From Methanobrevibacter arboriphilus JCM 13429 = DSM 1125 (lineage in GTDB: Archaea; Methanobacteriota; Methanobacteria; Methanobacteriales; Methanobacteriaceae): a DNA stretch of 64,000 nt. The position numbers and the translations under genes are program-made. Shown here piece after piece: positions 20,842-28,929 of the stretch; within the stretch, counting starts at the first letter, position 1; each line of letters starts with the position of its first letter. The stretch lies in contig NZ_JXMW01000003.1 of NCBI RefSeq assembly GCF_002072215.1, forward strand, positions 218,749-282,748, read 5' to 3'. The notes beneath the pieces are model-generated. The model was not told the origin of the DNA. It saw nothing but the letters and a program-made list of their open reading frames with translations, and ran no database searches.

Positions 20842-21951
20842 TTAATTTTTAATCTTTTTATAGTTATATTTGTCTAGTATTGTAACATTCAATGATTTAA
20901 AACTTATATAAATTTCTTTATTTAACTTAACTTTTAAAACATCAGCAGAACTCTTTGTTAAAAGTCCTCTAAATATATCTCCTCCCACATCAACACTAAC
21001 TAAAACAGTTGGCCCTGTTTCTTTAATATCTACAATTTTTCCTTTCAGCTGGTTTTTAGCTGATGATTCAAATTTTTCATTAGAAAATATAATGTTTTCT
21101 GGGCGAACAGCAATTAAAATTTTCTCTATTCCTTTTTCTTTTATCTTTCCAGTACATTCTGTGTCTGAACTAGTAATTAATGAACCACTATCTAATTTTA
21201 CAATTATTTTTTCTGAGTCTGCATCAACAACTTTTCCTTCAAATATATTGCGAACTCCTACAAAATCAGCAACAAAATTGTTTTCTGGTTTGGAAAATAC
21301 TTCATGGACAGAGGCCAATTGCTGAACTTTTCCATCTTTCATCACACCAACTCGATCTGCTAAATTCCAGACTTCATTAAAATTATGTGTTATGTGAATG
21401 ACTGTTGTTTTATAGTCCTTCACTATGTGTTTAATCATCGAAGTTAATTTTCCTTGTGTTGTAATATCAAGTGCACTAAAAGGTTCATCCATCAGTATTA
21501 TTTTTGGCTCTACAATAAGTGCTCTTGCAAGGGATGTTCTCTGTGCTTCCCCTCCACTTAATGTATTTATGTCACGATGAAGTATATGGGAGATTTTCAT
21601 CTTTTTAGCTATATCCTTTATTTTTTCATCAATTTCTTCATCTGAAAACTTTTTTTTAGCTCCATAAGCAATATTTTCATAAACATCCATATTCGGAAAT
21701 AGAATATTGTCTTGATATACTATTCCTATTCCTCTATCTTCGGGATGTAAATTATTAATTATATTACCATTTAACTTAATTTCACCTTTATTTGGAGAAT
21801 AAAAACCAATAATAGTTTCTAATAGGACGGATTTTCCACTTCCTGTAGGTCCAATGAGTATTACATATTCTCCTTCATGGATACTAAAATTTATATTTTT
21901 TAATATAAAATCTCCTAAATCTACAGTTAAATTTTTTATTTCTAAATACAT
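20842..21951 (-). CDS. modC: Molybdate/tungstate ABC transporter ATPase
   Basis: A 369-residue ATPase with Walker A GPTGSGKSVLLE, Q-loop YQDNILFPNMDVYENIAYG, signature LSGGEAQRTSLARALIVEP, Walker B ILMDEPFSALD and switch His in VIHITHNFNE. The C-terminal 120 residues form a TOBE-like regulatory domain (from about VRNIFEGKVVDADSE), as in ModC/WtpC. With the permease and binding-protein genes upstream on the same strand it forms a modABC or wtpABC importer. Which oxyanion it prefers cannot be decided by eye. It supplies metal for FdhA and FwdB. Confidence 0.9.
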   Translation of the reverse strand: MYLEIKNLTVDLGDFILKNINFSIHEGEYVILIGPTGSGKSVLLETIIGFYSPNKGEIKLNGNIINNLHPEDRGIGIVYQDNILFPNMDVYENIAYGAKKKFSDEEIDEKIKDIAKKMKISHILHRDINTLSGGEAQRTSLARALIVEPKIILMDEPFSALDITTQGKLTSMIKHIVKDYKTTVIHITHNFNEVWNLADRVGVMKDGKVQQLASVHEVFSKPENNFVADFVGVRNIFEGKVVDADSEKIIVKLDSGSLITSSDTECTGKIKEKGIEKILIAVRPENIIFSNEKFESSAKNQLKGKIVDIKETGPTVLVSVDVGGDIFRGLLTKSSADVLKVKLNKEIYISFKSLNVTILDKYNYKKIKN

Positions 21952-21991
21952 GATATCACAGAATAATAATATAGGTAATAATTACTAGTAA

Positions 21992-22774
21992 TTATAAATT
22001 ACTTTCTTTTGCATATCTTTCCATCACTGCTATTGTTATGAATGATATAAGAACTAATAGTATTCCTGCTGTAATTGCCATATCTATATCTCCTGTTGAT
22101 AAATTAAGATACATTGAAACAGCAAGAGTCTCTGTTTTCATTAATATACCTCCTCCAACAAACAATACAGAAGCGAAAGTTCCGATACATCTAGCAAGCG
22201 TTATAATACTACTTGCAAAAAGTCCATTTTTAGACATAGGTAAAGTAACATTAATAAAAGTAGCAATCTCACTATATCCAAGACTCCTTGAAACAAATTC
22301 ATATCTTGGATCTATATAATTGAAAGTTGAGTATAAAGTCCTTACTGCATAAGGAAGTGCAACAAAAAACTGTGCAATGATTATACCAGTACTATTAAAT
22401 ACAAGTTCAATTCCAGCATTTTCAAGATATGATCCAATACCATTTGACCCTAAAAACATTAAAAGAGCTATTCCTATAACAATTTCTGGAAATGCCATAG
22501 GTAAATCAATAATAATATTGAAAAATCCTTTTAAAGGAAATTCATATCTACTTAGTGTATATGCCATAGGAATACAACAAACCATAACTAATATGGCGGA
22601 CACTATAGAAGTAGTTAAAGTTAGAGAAATTGCAAAAATCATTTCTTCTGAGAATAATGCATCTACGAACCCTTGAAATGTTGGTATTAGGAACATACTC
22701 CCAATAACTACAAAAAATATTATTGTTATAAATACAGTTAACCCTATAAATGTCAATTCAAATTTCGATCGCAT
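21992..22774 (-). CDS. modB: Molybdate/tungstate ABC transporter permease
   Basis: A 260-residue inner-membrane permease of the ModB/WtpB/CysT family with about six helices. The EAA-loop region is SRSLGYSEIATFINVTLPMSKNGL, the typical contact with the ATPase, and an N-terminal transmembrane helix is visible at residues 12-35. It lies 40 bases upstream of modC and about 180 bases downstream of modA. AGATGGTAAAAA precedes the start. Confidence 0.9.
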   Translation of the reverse strand: MRSKFELTFIGLTVFITIIFFVVIGSMFLIPTFQGFVDALFSEEMIFAISLTLTTSIVSAILVMVCCIPMAYTLSRYEFPLKGFFNIIIDLPMAFPEIVIGIALLMFLGSNGIGSYLENAGIELVFNSTGIIIAQFFVALPYAVRTLYSTFNYIDPRYEFVSRSLGYSEIATFINVTLPMSKNGLFASSIITLARCIGTFASVLFVGGGILMKTETLAVSMYLNLSTGDIDMAITAGILLVLISFITIAVMERYAKESNL

Positions 22775-22951
22775 TTTTTACCATCTTTTTACAATTTACT
22801 CAATATATTATGAATATTAGAATATTTTGTTATATAATATTAAATATTATTAGATATTAGAATATTATTAGAATATTTAAAAATATAAAATATTTAAAAA
22901 ATAAAAAAGGATTTAAGATAGATTAATTAGTTATCATAGATAATTATTTAC

Positions 22952-23755
22952 CTATATTTCAAATCCCCATTCTTTCCATATTTGTTTACCTTCTTCTGAG
23001 GTAACAAACTCTTCAAATTTGTCTGCTGCTGATTTATCTTTTACAAATGAAGTTATTCCAATAGGAACAGTACTCTCTATATTTTCATCATCCGGTATTT
23101 CTATAACTTCTATTTTCCCATCGCCTTCTTTCCAAACAGTCATATCTTCCCAAATTATGGTTGCATCGACTTGTCCAGTTACTATATATGTGAGTAGCTG
23201 ATTAACAGTGGTTGTTGTAACTACTACATTGGACTGGACTGAATCAGTTAAATTATTTTTTTCAAGTATTTTTTGAGTGGTTTTACCAATAGCTGGACCA
23301 TCTGCTTCACCAACACCTACTTTAACACCAGGCTTTGCTAAATCTTCAAGTGATGTGATGTTTTTAGGATTTCCTTTTTGAACAACAATCACAGGAACAT
23401 TTTTAGTTATATTTTTAACAGTATTATTTTCCATATAACCATTGTTCATAGCATCTTCCATATATTTGTAATCAGCAGGTAAAAAAACATCACCACTTTT
23501 TTGTGTTTCGAGAGTAGCAAATAACTCTCCACTACCTCCGTATTTGGCATTTACTTTTATATTAGGATATTTTTTATTAAATTCACTGATAAGATCTGCA
23601 CCAACTTTACTAAAACCTGCACCAACTAGTACATCAATGCTTCCTTCTTCATTTGAACCACCACTTGTAAGTGTCCCACTTACATATAATCCTGCAATAG
23701 CAATTGCTGCTATTATAACAATAATTAAAATTATTATTTTATTATTTTTATTCAT
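22952..23755 (-). CDS. modA: Molybdate/tungstate-binding protein ModA-like
   Basis: A 267-residue extracellular binding protein of the ModA family. The N-terminus has a hydrophobic segment (about residues 7-27) with no lipobox cysteine, so it is probably membrane-tethered or cleaved by signal peptidase. The mature part carries VLVGAGFSKVGADLISEFNKKYP, GSGELFATLETQKSGDVFLPAD and later YIVTGQVDATIIWED, features of ModA-type oxyanion receptors. First gene of the minus-strand operon; a palindrome at the predicted transcription start (23810-23820) suggests repression when metal is replete. Confidence 0.9.
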   Translation of the reverse strand: MNKNNKIIILIIVIIAAIAIAGLYVSGTLTSGGSNEEGSIDVLVGAGFSKVGADLISEFNKKYPNIKVNAKYGGSGELFATLETQKSGDVFLPADYKYMEDAMNNGYMENNTVKNITKNVPVIVVQKGNPKNITSLEDLAKPGVKVGVGEADGPAIGKTTQKILEKNNLTDSVQSNVVVTTTTVNQLLTYIVTGQVDATIIWEDMTVWKEGDGKIEVIEIPDDENIESTVPIGITSFVKDKSAADKFEEFVTSEEGKQIWKEWGFEI

Positions 23756-23809
23756 ATAATCATTCCTACTTTTTTTTTAAAAAAATATGTCAATTGTGAA
23801 ATATTTTTC

Positions 23810-23847
23810 ATATCGGATATAAGTTTGTATTACCTTTTATATAAGTT
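23810..23847 (-). promoter_or_regulatory. modA promoter and palindrome
   Basis: Read on the minus strand, a CTTATATAAAAGG box (about 23833-23845) is followed some 20 bases later by ATATC-C-GATAT (23810-23820), an odd-length palindrome at the expected transcription start. Its flanks TTCATATCGGA (plus strand 23808-23818) are identical to the operator-like site at 152-162 upstream of the BtuCD-type importer. This suggests a common Mo/W-responsive regulator. Confidence 0.5.
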
Positions 23848-23953
23848 TTTTTACTTAATTCTTAGTTATGCAGGTATTTAAATGATTTTTTTTATAATAA
23901 TTGGTAATATTTAGGTAATATTCTTAGAAATTTCTTAACTTTTAGAAAAATAA

Positions 23954-24154
23954 CTACAAAATGAATTAACTGAAAAAAATAAGATAATTAGTAATATTGC
24001 AGGAGAAAATATTAATTTGAAAAAATAGAATGGAATTCTTAATAAAAAGCAAATATAGAGTGAAAAAAGATTAGCAAAAGTTGAAGAAAATGTTTCTTCA
24101 TTAATGAATGTTGATTATAAAGAGTTTCTTGAATTTATTAAAAAGAGAGGGTAA
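23954..24154 (+). pseudogene. Remnant frame with two in-frame TAG codons
   Basis: A single frame from the stop at 23951 reads LQNELTEKNKIISNIAGENIN, then LKK, TAG, NGILNKKQI, TAG, and ends EENVSSLMNVDYKEFLEFIKKRG before TAA at 24152. The composition is that of the coiled-coil end of a real protein, but no start codon with ribosome binding site is present. It is most simply a decayed gene fragment. Recoding of TAG is considered and rejected. Confidence 0.35.
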
Positions 24155-24409
24155 AAAATAATTATTATATAAAAAAATTAATTAAAAAATTTTTTTTATC
24201 TAATATTCAGTGTTTTAAAAATGGTTAATATGGTTATCTTATTTTAAATGTTTTGGCCATGTGCATTAAAGTTTCTAAATTTGGAGCTCGAAGCATTGCA
24301 TATGTTTTGTGCTATCTAATCTATATTTGTTTAAATTCATAAGAGTTATTCTTTTTAAGCTTCCATATGCAATTGTCCCATTAATACAATTTGAATAACT
24401 TTATAACAC

Positions 24410-24614
24410 TTACTCCTGTTTTCCATCTGTACTATTATAAATTATACTACTGAATATCCCAACTGTACTTTTATTTATATTAAAGTTAATATCGGAAGGT
24501 ATTTCAACTTGTATATTTTCTTCTGTAAATGTGTTGTGGTATTAGCAACTATGCTCCAGTTGCTATAGCTATTATTAAAATTGCTATTCCAATTATTACT
24601 ATAAATTTTTTCAT
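24410..24614 (-). pseudogene. Decayed small secreted or membrane protein
   Basis: On the minus strand an ATG at 24614 opens MKKFIVIIGIAILIIAIATGA and stops, a clear signal-anchor. In another frame the sequence then continues EENIQVEIPSDINFNINKSTVGI and further to a stop at 24410. Together these look like one small exported protein broken by a frameshift or stop. Beyond 24410 the sequence to about 24230 shows more broken coding-like traces. Small MKK(F/Y)-type exported proteins are common in Methanobrevibacter; the exact family is not recognised. Confidence 0.45.
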
Positions 24615-24786
24615 ATTATGTTTATCTCTTAAAAAAATAATATTTTTTTTCTATTTAATAATATATTTATTAGATGTTCGTATATAACCTTATATATTTA
24701 ATTCTTAGATTAGTTTTCATATACTCCTTTGGATTAATTATATTTTATATTATCATTATACTTTTTTAGTGTAGGGGATGATTATT

Positions 24787-25632
24787 ATGAAAACTGTTGA
24801 AAATATATTTGATGTAATAATCCAACAGGAAGGTACATTATTTAAACAATCAGAAGTATTTACATTAGAATATTTACCAGAAATATTAAGATTTCGTGAA
24901 AAACAATTAAGAGCTATGATAAATCATAGTAGACAATTAAACAGTGGTCATGCTCCAACTAATATGGAAATTACAGGGCCATATGGAACAGGTAAAACAA
25001 CAGCTGTAAAGAAATATTTTGAATTAGTAGAAAATAAATTCAATGTAGCAACAGCTTATATTAACTGTGAATTTGATAAAACAGAAAACCAAATGCTAAC
25101 AAAAATCTATAATAAACTATATAAAAAAAGTGTTAAAACAGGAGTAACAACTAATATTCTTAAAAATAAGATAGTTAACCATCTTGGCAAAACAGAAAAA
25201 GTATTAGTGGTTTGTTTAGATGATTATGGATCAAATAAAATATCTGGTGATGATATTGATCAGATAAACAAAGTTATGTACACTTTACTCAGAGCTCATG
25301 AAATCGATCATAAAGCTAAAATTAGCCTAATAACAATCACCAATCGTAGGTACATTAATTTTGTATTGTCTCAAAGTGTTGAAACAATATTCAGACCAGC
25401 TAATGTTAATTTTGACGCATATACTTTAAGTGAGATACATACTATTTTGAGTGATAGGTGTAAATTAGGCTTTGCTCGAGGAGTTATTAGTGAAGAAGTT
25501 ATTTATATGGTGGCTGAGCATGCTTACCGTGAAGGAGACTTAAGAATAGGTATAAGATGTTTATATGATGCAGGTCGTAATGCAGAACTTGTAGGAAGTA
25601 GTACTATTGAAAGAGAACACTTAGACTTCTAA
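24787..25632 (+). CDS. Short Orc1/Cdc6-like AAA+ ATPase
   Basis: A 281-residue AAA+ protein of the archaeal Orc1/Cdc6 type. Walker A is GPYGTGKT (residues 64-71), the Walker B region is VLVVCLDDYG with Asp145-Asp146 in place of the usual Asp-Glu, sensor 1 is ITITN (181-185), and sensor 2 lies in EGDLRIGIRCLYDAGRNAE. The N-terminal segment LPEILRFREKQLRAM is the usual Orc1/Cdc6 lead-in. Full-length proteins have about 370-410 residues; here the C-terminal winged-helix DNA-binding domain is missing, so origin binding by this protein alone is doubtful. ATG at 24778 sits in the GGGGATGAT ribosome binding site, so ATG at 24787 is preferred. Confidence 0.8.
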   Translation: MKTVENIFDVIIQQEGTLFKQSEVFTLEYLPEILRFREKQLRAMINHSRQLNSGHAPTNMEITGPYGTGKTTAVKKYFELVENKFNVATAYINCEFDKTENQMLTKIYNKLYKKSVKTGVTTNILKNKIVNHLGKTEKVLVVCLDDYGSNKISGDDIDQINKVMYTLLRAHEIDHKAKISLITITNRRYINFVLSQSVETIFRPANVNFDAYTLSEIHTILSDRCKLGFARGVISEEVIYMVAEHAYREGDLRIGIRCLYDAGRNAELVGSSTIEREHLDF

Positions 25633-25662
25633 TTTTTTTTATTTTTTGAGTTATATGATGAA

Positions 25663-25920
25663 TTATATCTCGAATCCACTACTGTTGCTTAAACTTGAGT
25701 GGTTATTCTTTGAAACTTGTTTTTTTAATTTATCATGGAATTTTTCATAATAATAATCATCATGATACTTACTATTAAGGAATTTTCTATATTCTCCAAT
25801 GTTTGAATTTAATGTGTGAACAGCTCCACTAGTGAATTGGATTGATAAAACTTTTTTAATAGGGTCAAATCCAATTTTATGTATTATAGGGCTGTTTATT
25901 TGATGTTTAGGTTCGTTAAT
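25663..25920 (-). CDS. KTSC-domain-like protein with ATT start
   Basis: An 85-residue minus-strand frame has no ATG, GTG or TTG available, but begins with ATT (25920) preceded by GGGGGTGAAAAT, a ribosome binding site at the same distance as in GGTGATCTA-ATG of fwdA. The product reads NEPKHQINSPIIHKIGFDP, then KKVLSIQFTSGAVHTLNSNI and EYRKFLNSKYHDDYYYEKFH. The pattern of a strand-strand hairpin plus a Y-x-x-F-L-x-S helix resembles the KTSC domain found near nucleic-acid enzymes. The tail is polar. It is convergent with the Orc1/Cdc6-like gene 30 bases away. Confidence 0.6.
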   Translation of the reverse strand: MNEPKHQINSPIIHKIGFDPIKKVLSIQFTSGAVHTLNSNIGEYRKFLNSKYHDDYYYEKFHDKLKKQVSKNNHSSLSNSSGFEI

Positions 25921-26094
25921 ATTTTCACCCCCTGCTTTTATTTTTATGAATGGTTATAAGTTTTGATAAAAGTAATATATAATAATTGTTGATTTGTATT
26001 GTTAAAAAATTAATATAAACATTATCAATAATTTATAAAAATTAGCATGAAATGGAAGAAAAGTTATAATAATATATAAAATACGGTTAAAGTG

Positions 26095-26250
26095 TTATAT
26101 TCTAATAATCAACCTTTTTCTTATAAAATTTTCTAAATAAATTTGAAAAAACTCTAAAAAAGCACTAGAATATATTTTAAACACTTCAACACAAGAATTA
26201 ATATCCCATCCATAACTAAAAGAATTGTCCCTTGTGATTTTTAGGGATAT
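26095..26250 (-). pseudogene. Open frame without start, probable gene remnant
   Basis: A minus-strand frame reads ISLKITRDNSFSYGWDINSC followed by VEVFKIYSSAFLEFFQIYL and ENFIRKRLIIRI to a stop at 26095. No start codon or ribosome binding site is seen, but the amino-acid mix is more protein-like than the spacer around it. I do not recognise a family. The interleaved complementary segments at 26190-26250 overlap its 5' part. Confidence 0.25.
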
Positions 26251-26286
26251 GATTAGAATATTGTAAATAATAATAAAAAATGATTC

Positions 26287-26601
26287 TTAATTTGTTAGTC
26301 TCCAAGATTTTAATTTTAAGATATAATGTTTTCTTTCATTAATTGGGATATTAGATTGTTTTTCATATTCTTCTTCAGAACTGTATGTAATGAGAATTAC
26401 ATCTTTATTTAAATTTTCTTTAATTAAATCAGTATCTTTTTCTGTTAAATTTTTAAAATATATTTTTTCATAATTCTTATTATCATTTGCTGATTTGTAA
26501 TTGATTCTGACTATTCCTTCTTCTAAGATGTGTATTTCAATTTCAAAATTATGTTTGGAAGGGTTTTTTACTTTTTTAATATTCAATATTTTTTTTGTCA
26601 T
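26287..26601 (-). CDS. Small hypothetical protein
   Basis: A 104-residue charged soluble protein beginning MTKKILNIKKVKNPSKHNFEIEI. It alternates beta-strand-like stretches (EIEIHILEEGIVRINYKS, DVILITYS) with Lys/Glu-rich helices. ATG at 26601 is the likely start; an in-frame TTG at 26610 is less likely and neither has a strong ribosome binding site. No family recognised. It sits alone in the accessory segment between the KTSC-like gene and the surface protein. Confidence 0.6.
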   Translation of the reverse strand: MTKKILNIKKVKNPSKHNFEIEIHILEEGIVRINYKSANDNKNYEKIYFKNLTEKDTDLIKENLNKDVILITYSSEEEYEKQSNIPINERKHYILKLKSWRLTN

Positions 26602-26946
26602 TTTAATCAAAACTTATGGATTTTTTTTATTCTCATGTTTTTTATAATTTTTATAAATTATTTAAATATTGGGTTTTTGTTTAAAACGATAATGACTATA
26701 TTCGGCATTATAATAATTATTTTATAATTTCTTGAAGATTTTAATAAAAATAAAAGTATTATAACTTATGATAGAATTAAAAATTTTAAAAATAAAACAA
26801 TAATAGGATGTTTTTTTTCAAACATTTTATTTTTATATTAAAATATAATTTAATTACTTATAATATAAAAAATTATTTAATTATTTATAATATAAAAATA
26901 TTTAAAAATGCTTTAAATGGATTTCTATAAAAATTTTGTTTATTTG

Positions 26947-27051
26947 CTAATAACTAACTCTTTGATTAAAGCTATGCTTTAAGAAAATCCATCCAACTAA
27001 AAATATCGCATATATTATTGTTGTGGCGAATATTAAATTAAAATTCATCAT
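26947..27051 (-). CDS. 34-residue single-span membrane protein
   Basis: ATG at 27051 has a very strong ribosome binding site, AGGTGGTGATTATAAA, and opens MMNFNLIFATTIIYAIFLVG followed by WIFLKHSFNQRVSY. This is one transmembrane helix with a basic C-terminal tail. A longer frame starting further upstream is not credible because it reads through this ribosome binding site. A TATA-like box (minus strand, about 27102-27114) and the TTTACA motif cluster lie upstream. Function unknown; toxin-like or membrane-complex peptides have this shape. Confidence 0.6.
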   Translation of the reverse strand: MMNFNLIFATTIIYAIFLVGWIFLKHSFNQRVSY

Positions 27052-27131
27052 TTTATAATCACCACCTGTATTATATATATGTTTTTGATATGTTATAAAA
27101 TGATGTATAAAAGAAAAACATTTTTGCAGAT

Positions 27132-27360
27132 GTTTACAATTAATGTAAACCTTTACAGTAACCTTTACACTCATACCCCTTAAGATTGTAAATTAACCTT
27201 TACAAACCTTTAAAAAATTCAGTTTTCCTTCACAAAATATGATGATGTGAATGTGTGTGGGTGTATATCAAGATTTATTAGAAGGTAAAAAAATTCAAAG
27301 ATGAATGGATTATATAATGTTTAGTTTTGCAGCTGTAAAAGTAAACATTTCAAGTGTAAA
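27132..27360. other. TTTACA motif cluster, candidate origin or regulatory region
   Basis: The segment holds the perfect inverted repeat GTTTACA-N5-TGTAAAC (27132-27150), direct CCTTTACA repeats at 27150, 27162 and 27197, a related CCTTTAAA at 27207, and, read on the minus strand, TTTACACTTGAAATGTTTAC (27341-27360). The last contains TTACACTTGAAA, which as I recall is the mini-ORB element bound by Orc1/Cdc6 of Methanothermobacter. An Orc1/Cdc6-like gene lies 1.5 kb away and an AT-rich stretch follows at 27530-27650. The alternative is an operator array for the 34-residue protein. Confidence 0.4.
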
Positions 27361-27691
27361 TCTTTTTAATATTTTTGAGTTTGTCTATTTTTGAGTTGAT
27401 ATTTTTTATTTTTTTCCCATTTTCCTTTTTGTATTGTTATTTGGTTTTTTAATCCATTTTTAGTCTTAAATATTCTTTTTATTGATTTAGGAAGAGTGTT
27501 TCTGAAGTAATTTTCAATTTTATTATTTTGTTTTTATTAATATTTATTGTTTTTATAACAACTAACTATTTATAGTATTAATTATATAATATAATTTATA
27601 CATTAACATTTTTATAATATTAATATTCTTTTTTTAATAATTTTATAAATTTTTGTATAAATTAATATATCTAAAATTGGGGGTATTTTTT
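27361..27691. other. AT-rich spacer before the surface protein
   Basis: No gene visible. T-rich stretches at 27360-27420 give way to TAATATAATATAATTTATAC sequence at 27570-27610, which could supply the promoter of the gene at 27692 or a duplex-unwinding region. Confidence 0.45.
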
Positions 27692-28552
27692 ATGAAAAAG
27701 TATTTATTTCTATTAATAGCTGTTTTTTTAATAGGAACCATTTCTGCTGCTGTTGCTGATAATGGTACACTAGTTAATGAAACTACTGTAAAAGTAAATG
27801 AAAGTGGGGAACTTAAAGATTATAATTTTTTATGTGTTGATGAAGAAAGAATTATATATTATGGAGATTCTCTTCCTATTAGTTCAAAAATAACTACAAG
27901 AGAAGGTGTTGTTGAATACATTGTAGATAATTATCATAATAATAGCTATGATGATTTGCAGGAGGGTACTTGGAATATCACTCAAAAAACCAGTTTACCG
28001 TGGGTAGAATATCCAGATTTTTACACAGCACAAAAAGTAGTAAGCACTGATAAAATAGTTACTATTGAAGAGATTAATAGTTCTAATTATACAGTTACAA
28101 GATGGACTGATGAGACATATAACTTTATATTTAGAATGATGGGTGATGGTTGGAATGAAGGAAAACAAGATTTATTATTGTTTCAAGTAGATTCTTTCAT
28201 AAAAGATATAATTGAATATGTAAAGATTCCTGTTGATCCTAACAATGAAACTAACACAACTAATAATACTAATACAACAAATACTAGCATAACTAATAAT
28301 ACCAATACAACTAATGATACTAACATAACTAATACTAATACTTCAAACAATACTAATATTAATAATAACACAGAAGCATTTAAAACTAAAAATTCAACTC
28401 TTAATAATGATACTATTTTGTCATATAATAAAGAAGATAACGTTATCAACAATACTCATGCTAGTATGAAAGAAACTGGTTTACCAATTTTATTTTTAAT
28501 ATTAGTATCAATCATTTCTGCAGCAATCTATAATGCTAAAAGAAAAAAATAA
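27692..28552 (+). CDS. Secreted, C-terminally anchored surface protein
   Basis: A 286-residue exported protein. The N-terminus MKKYLFLLIAVFLIGTISAA is a signal peptide. A folded region of about 170 residues follows (WNITQKTSLPWVEYPDFYTA, FRMMGDGWNEGKQDLLLF). Then comes an Asn/Thr-rich linker (residues about 195-255) encoded by repeats of ACTAATAAT type, and a C-terminal helix ETGLPILFLILVSIISAAIY with a basic end. This layout is typical of small cell-surface proteins of Methanobrevibacter, with the linker crossing pseudomurein. ATG at 27692 is preferred over a frame start at 27653 because GGGGGTATTTTTT precedes it. Function unknown. Confidence 0.8.
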   Translation: MKKYLFLLIAVFLIGTISAAVADNGTLVNETTVKVNESGELKDYNFLCVDEERIIYYGDSLPISSKITTREGVVEYIVDNYHNNSYDDLQEGTWNITQKTSLPWVEYPDFYTAQKVVSTDKIVTIEEINSSNYTVTRWTDETYNFIFRMMGDGWNEGKQDLLLFQVDSFIKDIIEYVKIPVDPNNETNTTNNTNTTNTSITNNTNTTNDTNITNTNTSNNTNINNNTEAFKTKNSTLNNDTILSYNKEDNVINNTHASMKETGLPILFLILVSIISAAIYNAKRKK

Positions 28553-28583
28553 TAAATTTTAAATTATATTAAATAATATTTTG

Positions 28584-28619
28584 AGGTAGGTCTTCTATTG
28601 ATCCACCCTACTTTTTTTA
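28584..28619 (+). terminator. Putative hairpin and T-tract terminator
   Basis: GTAGG (28586-28590) and CCTAC (28607-28611) form a short stem, flanked by possible extra G-T/A-C pairs, followed directly by seven T residues. It lies 30 bases after the surface-protein gene. Confidence 0.45.
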
Positions 28620-28637
28620 TATAATTTTGTGCTACTT

Positions 28638-28675
28638 TTTCAAAGTGAAAATCCGAAGGATTTATTGCTTTGAAA
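28638..28675. repeat. Two-part hairpin in convergent spacer
   Basis: TTTCAAAG (28638-28645) pairs with CTTTGAAA (28668-28675), and inside it AAATCC (28649-28654) pairs with GGATTT (28658-28663) around a GAA loop. The structure lies between the convergent surface-protein gene and nrpR and may act in 3' end formation. Confidence 0.5.
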
Positions 28676-28929
28676 TCAAATCATTAAATAGAGAATATGT
28701 ATTTTTACGCTTTATATTAATATATGTTCTTCATTTTAATATTTATATCTTTTTAATCATTAATATCCAAATTATTAAATGAATAATCCAATAAAAAAAT
28801 TTAAAAAACAAAAAAATATCTTATTTTAAAATTAAAGAAAAATATTCAAAAAAAAAGAAATTTTAAATTTTAAGAAAAATAAGGATTTCTACAAAGCTAT
28901 AATTATAATAAATATAATAGCTATACTAA

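Noticed and set aside
23954..24154. TAG read as pyrrolysine or recoded
   Set aside because: Two TAG codons in a fragment without start signal are better explained by decay; no pyl genes or pyrrolysine-containing enzymes are in the window.
28183..28452. Val/Leu-rich frame opposite the surface-protein gene
   Set aside because: It is the antisense of the Asn/Thr repeat linker and has no start signals.
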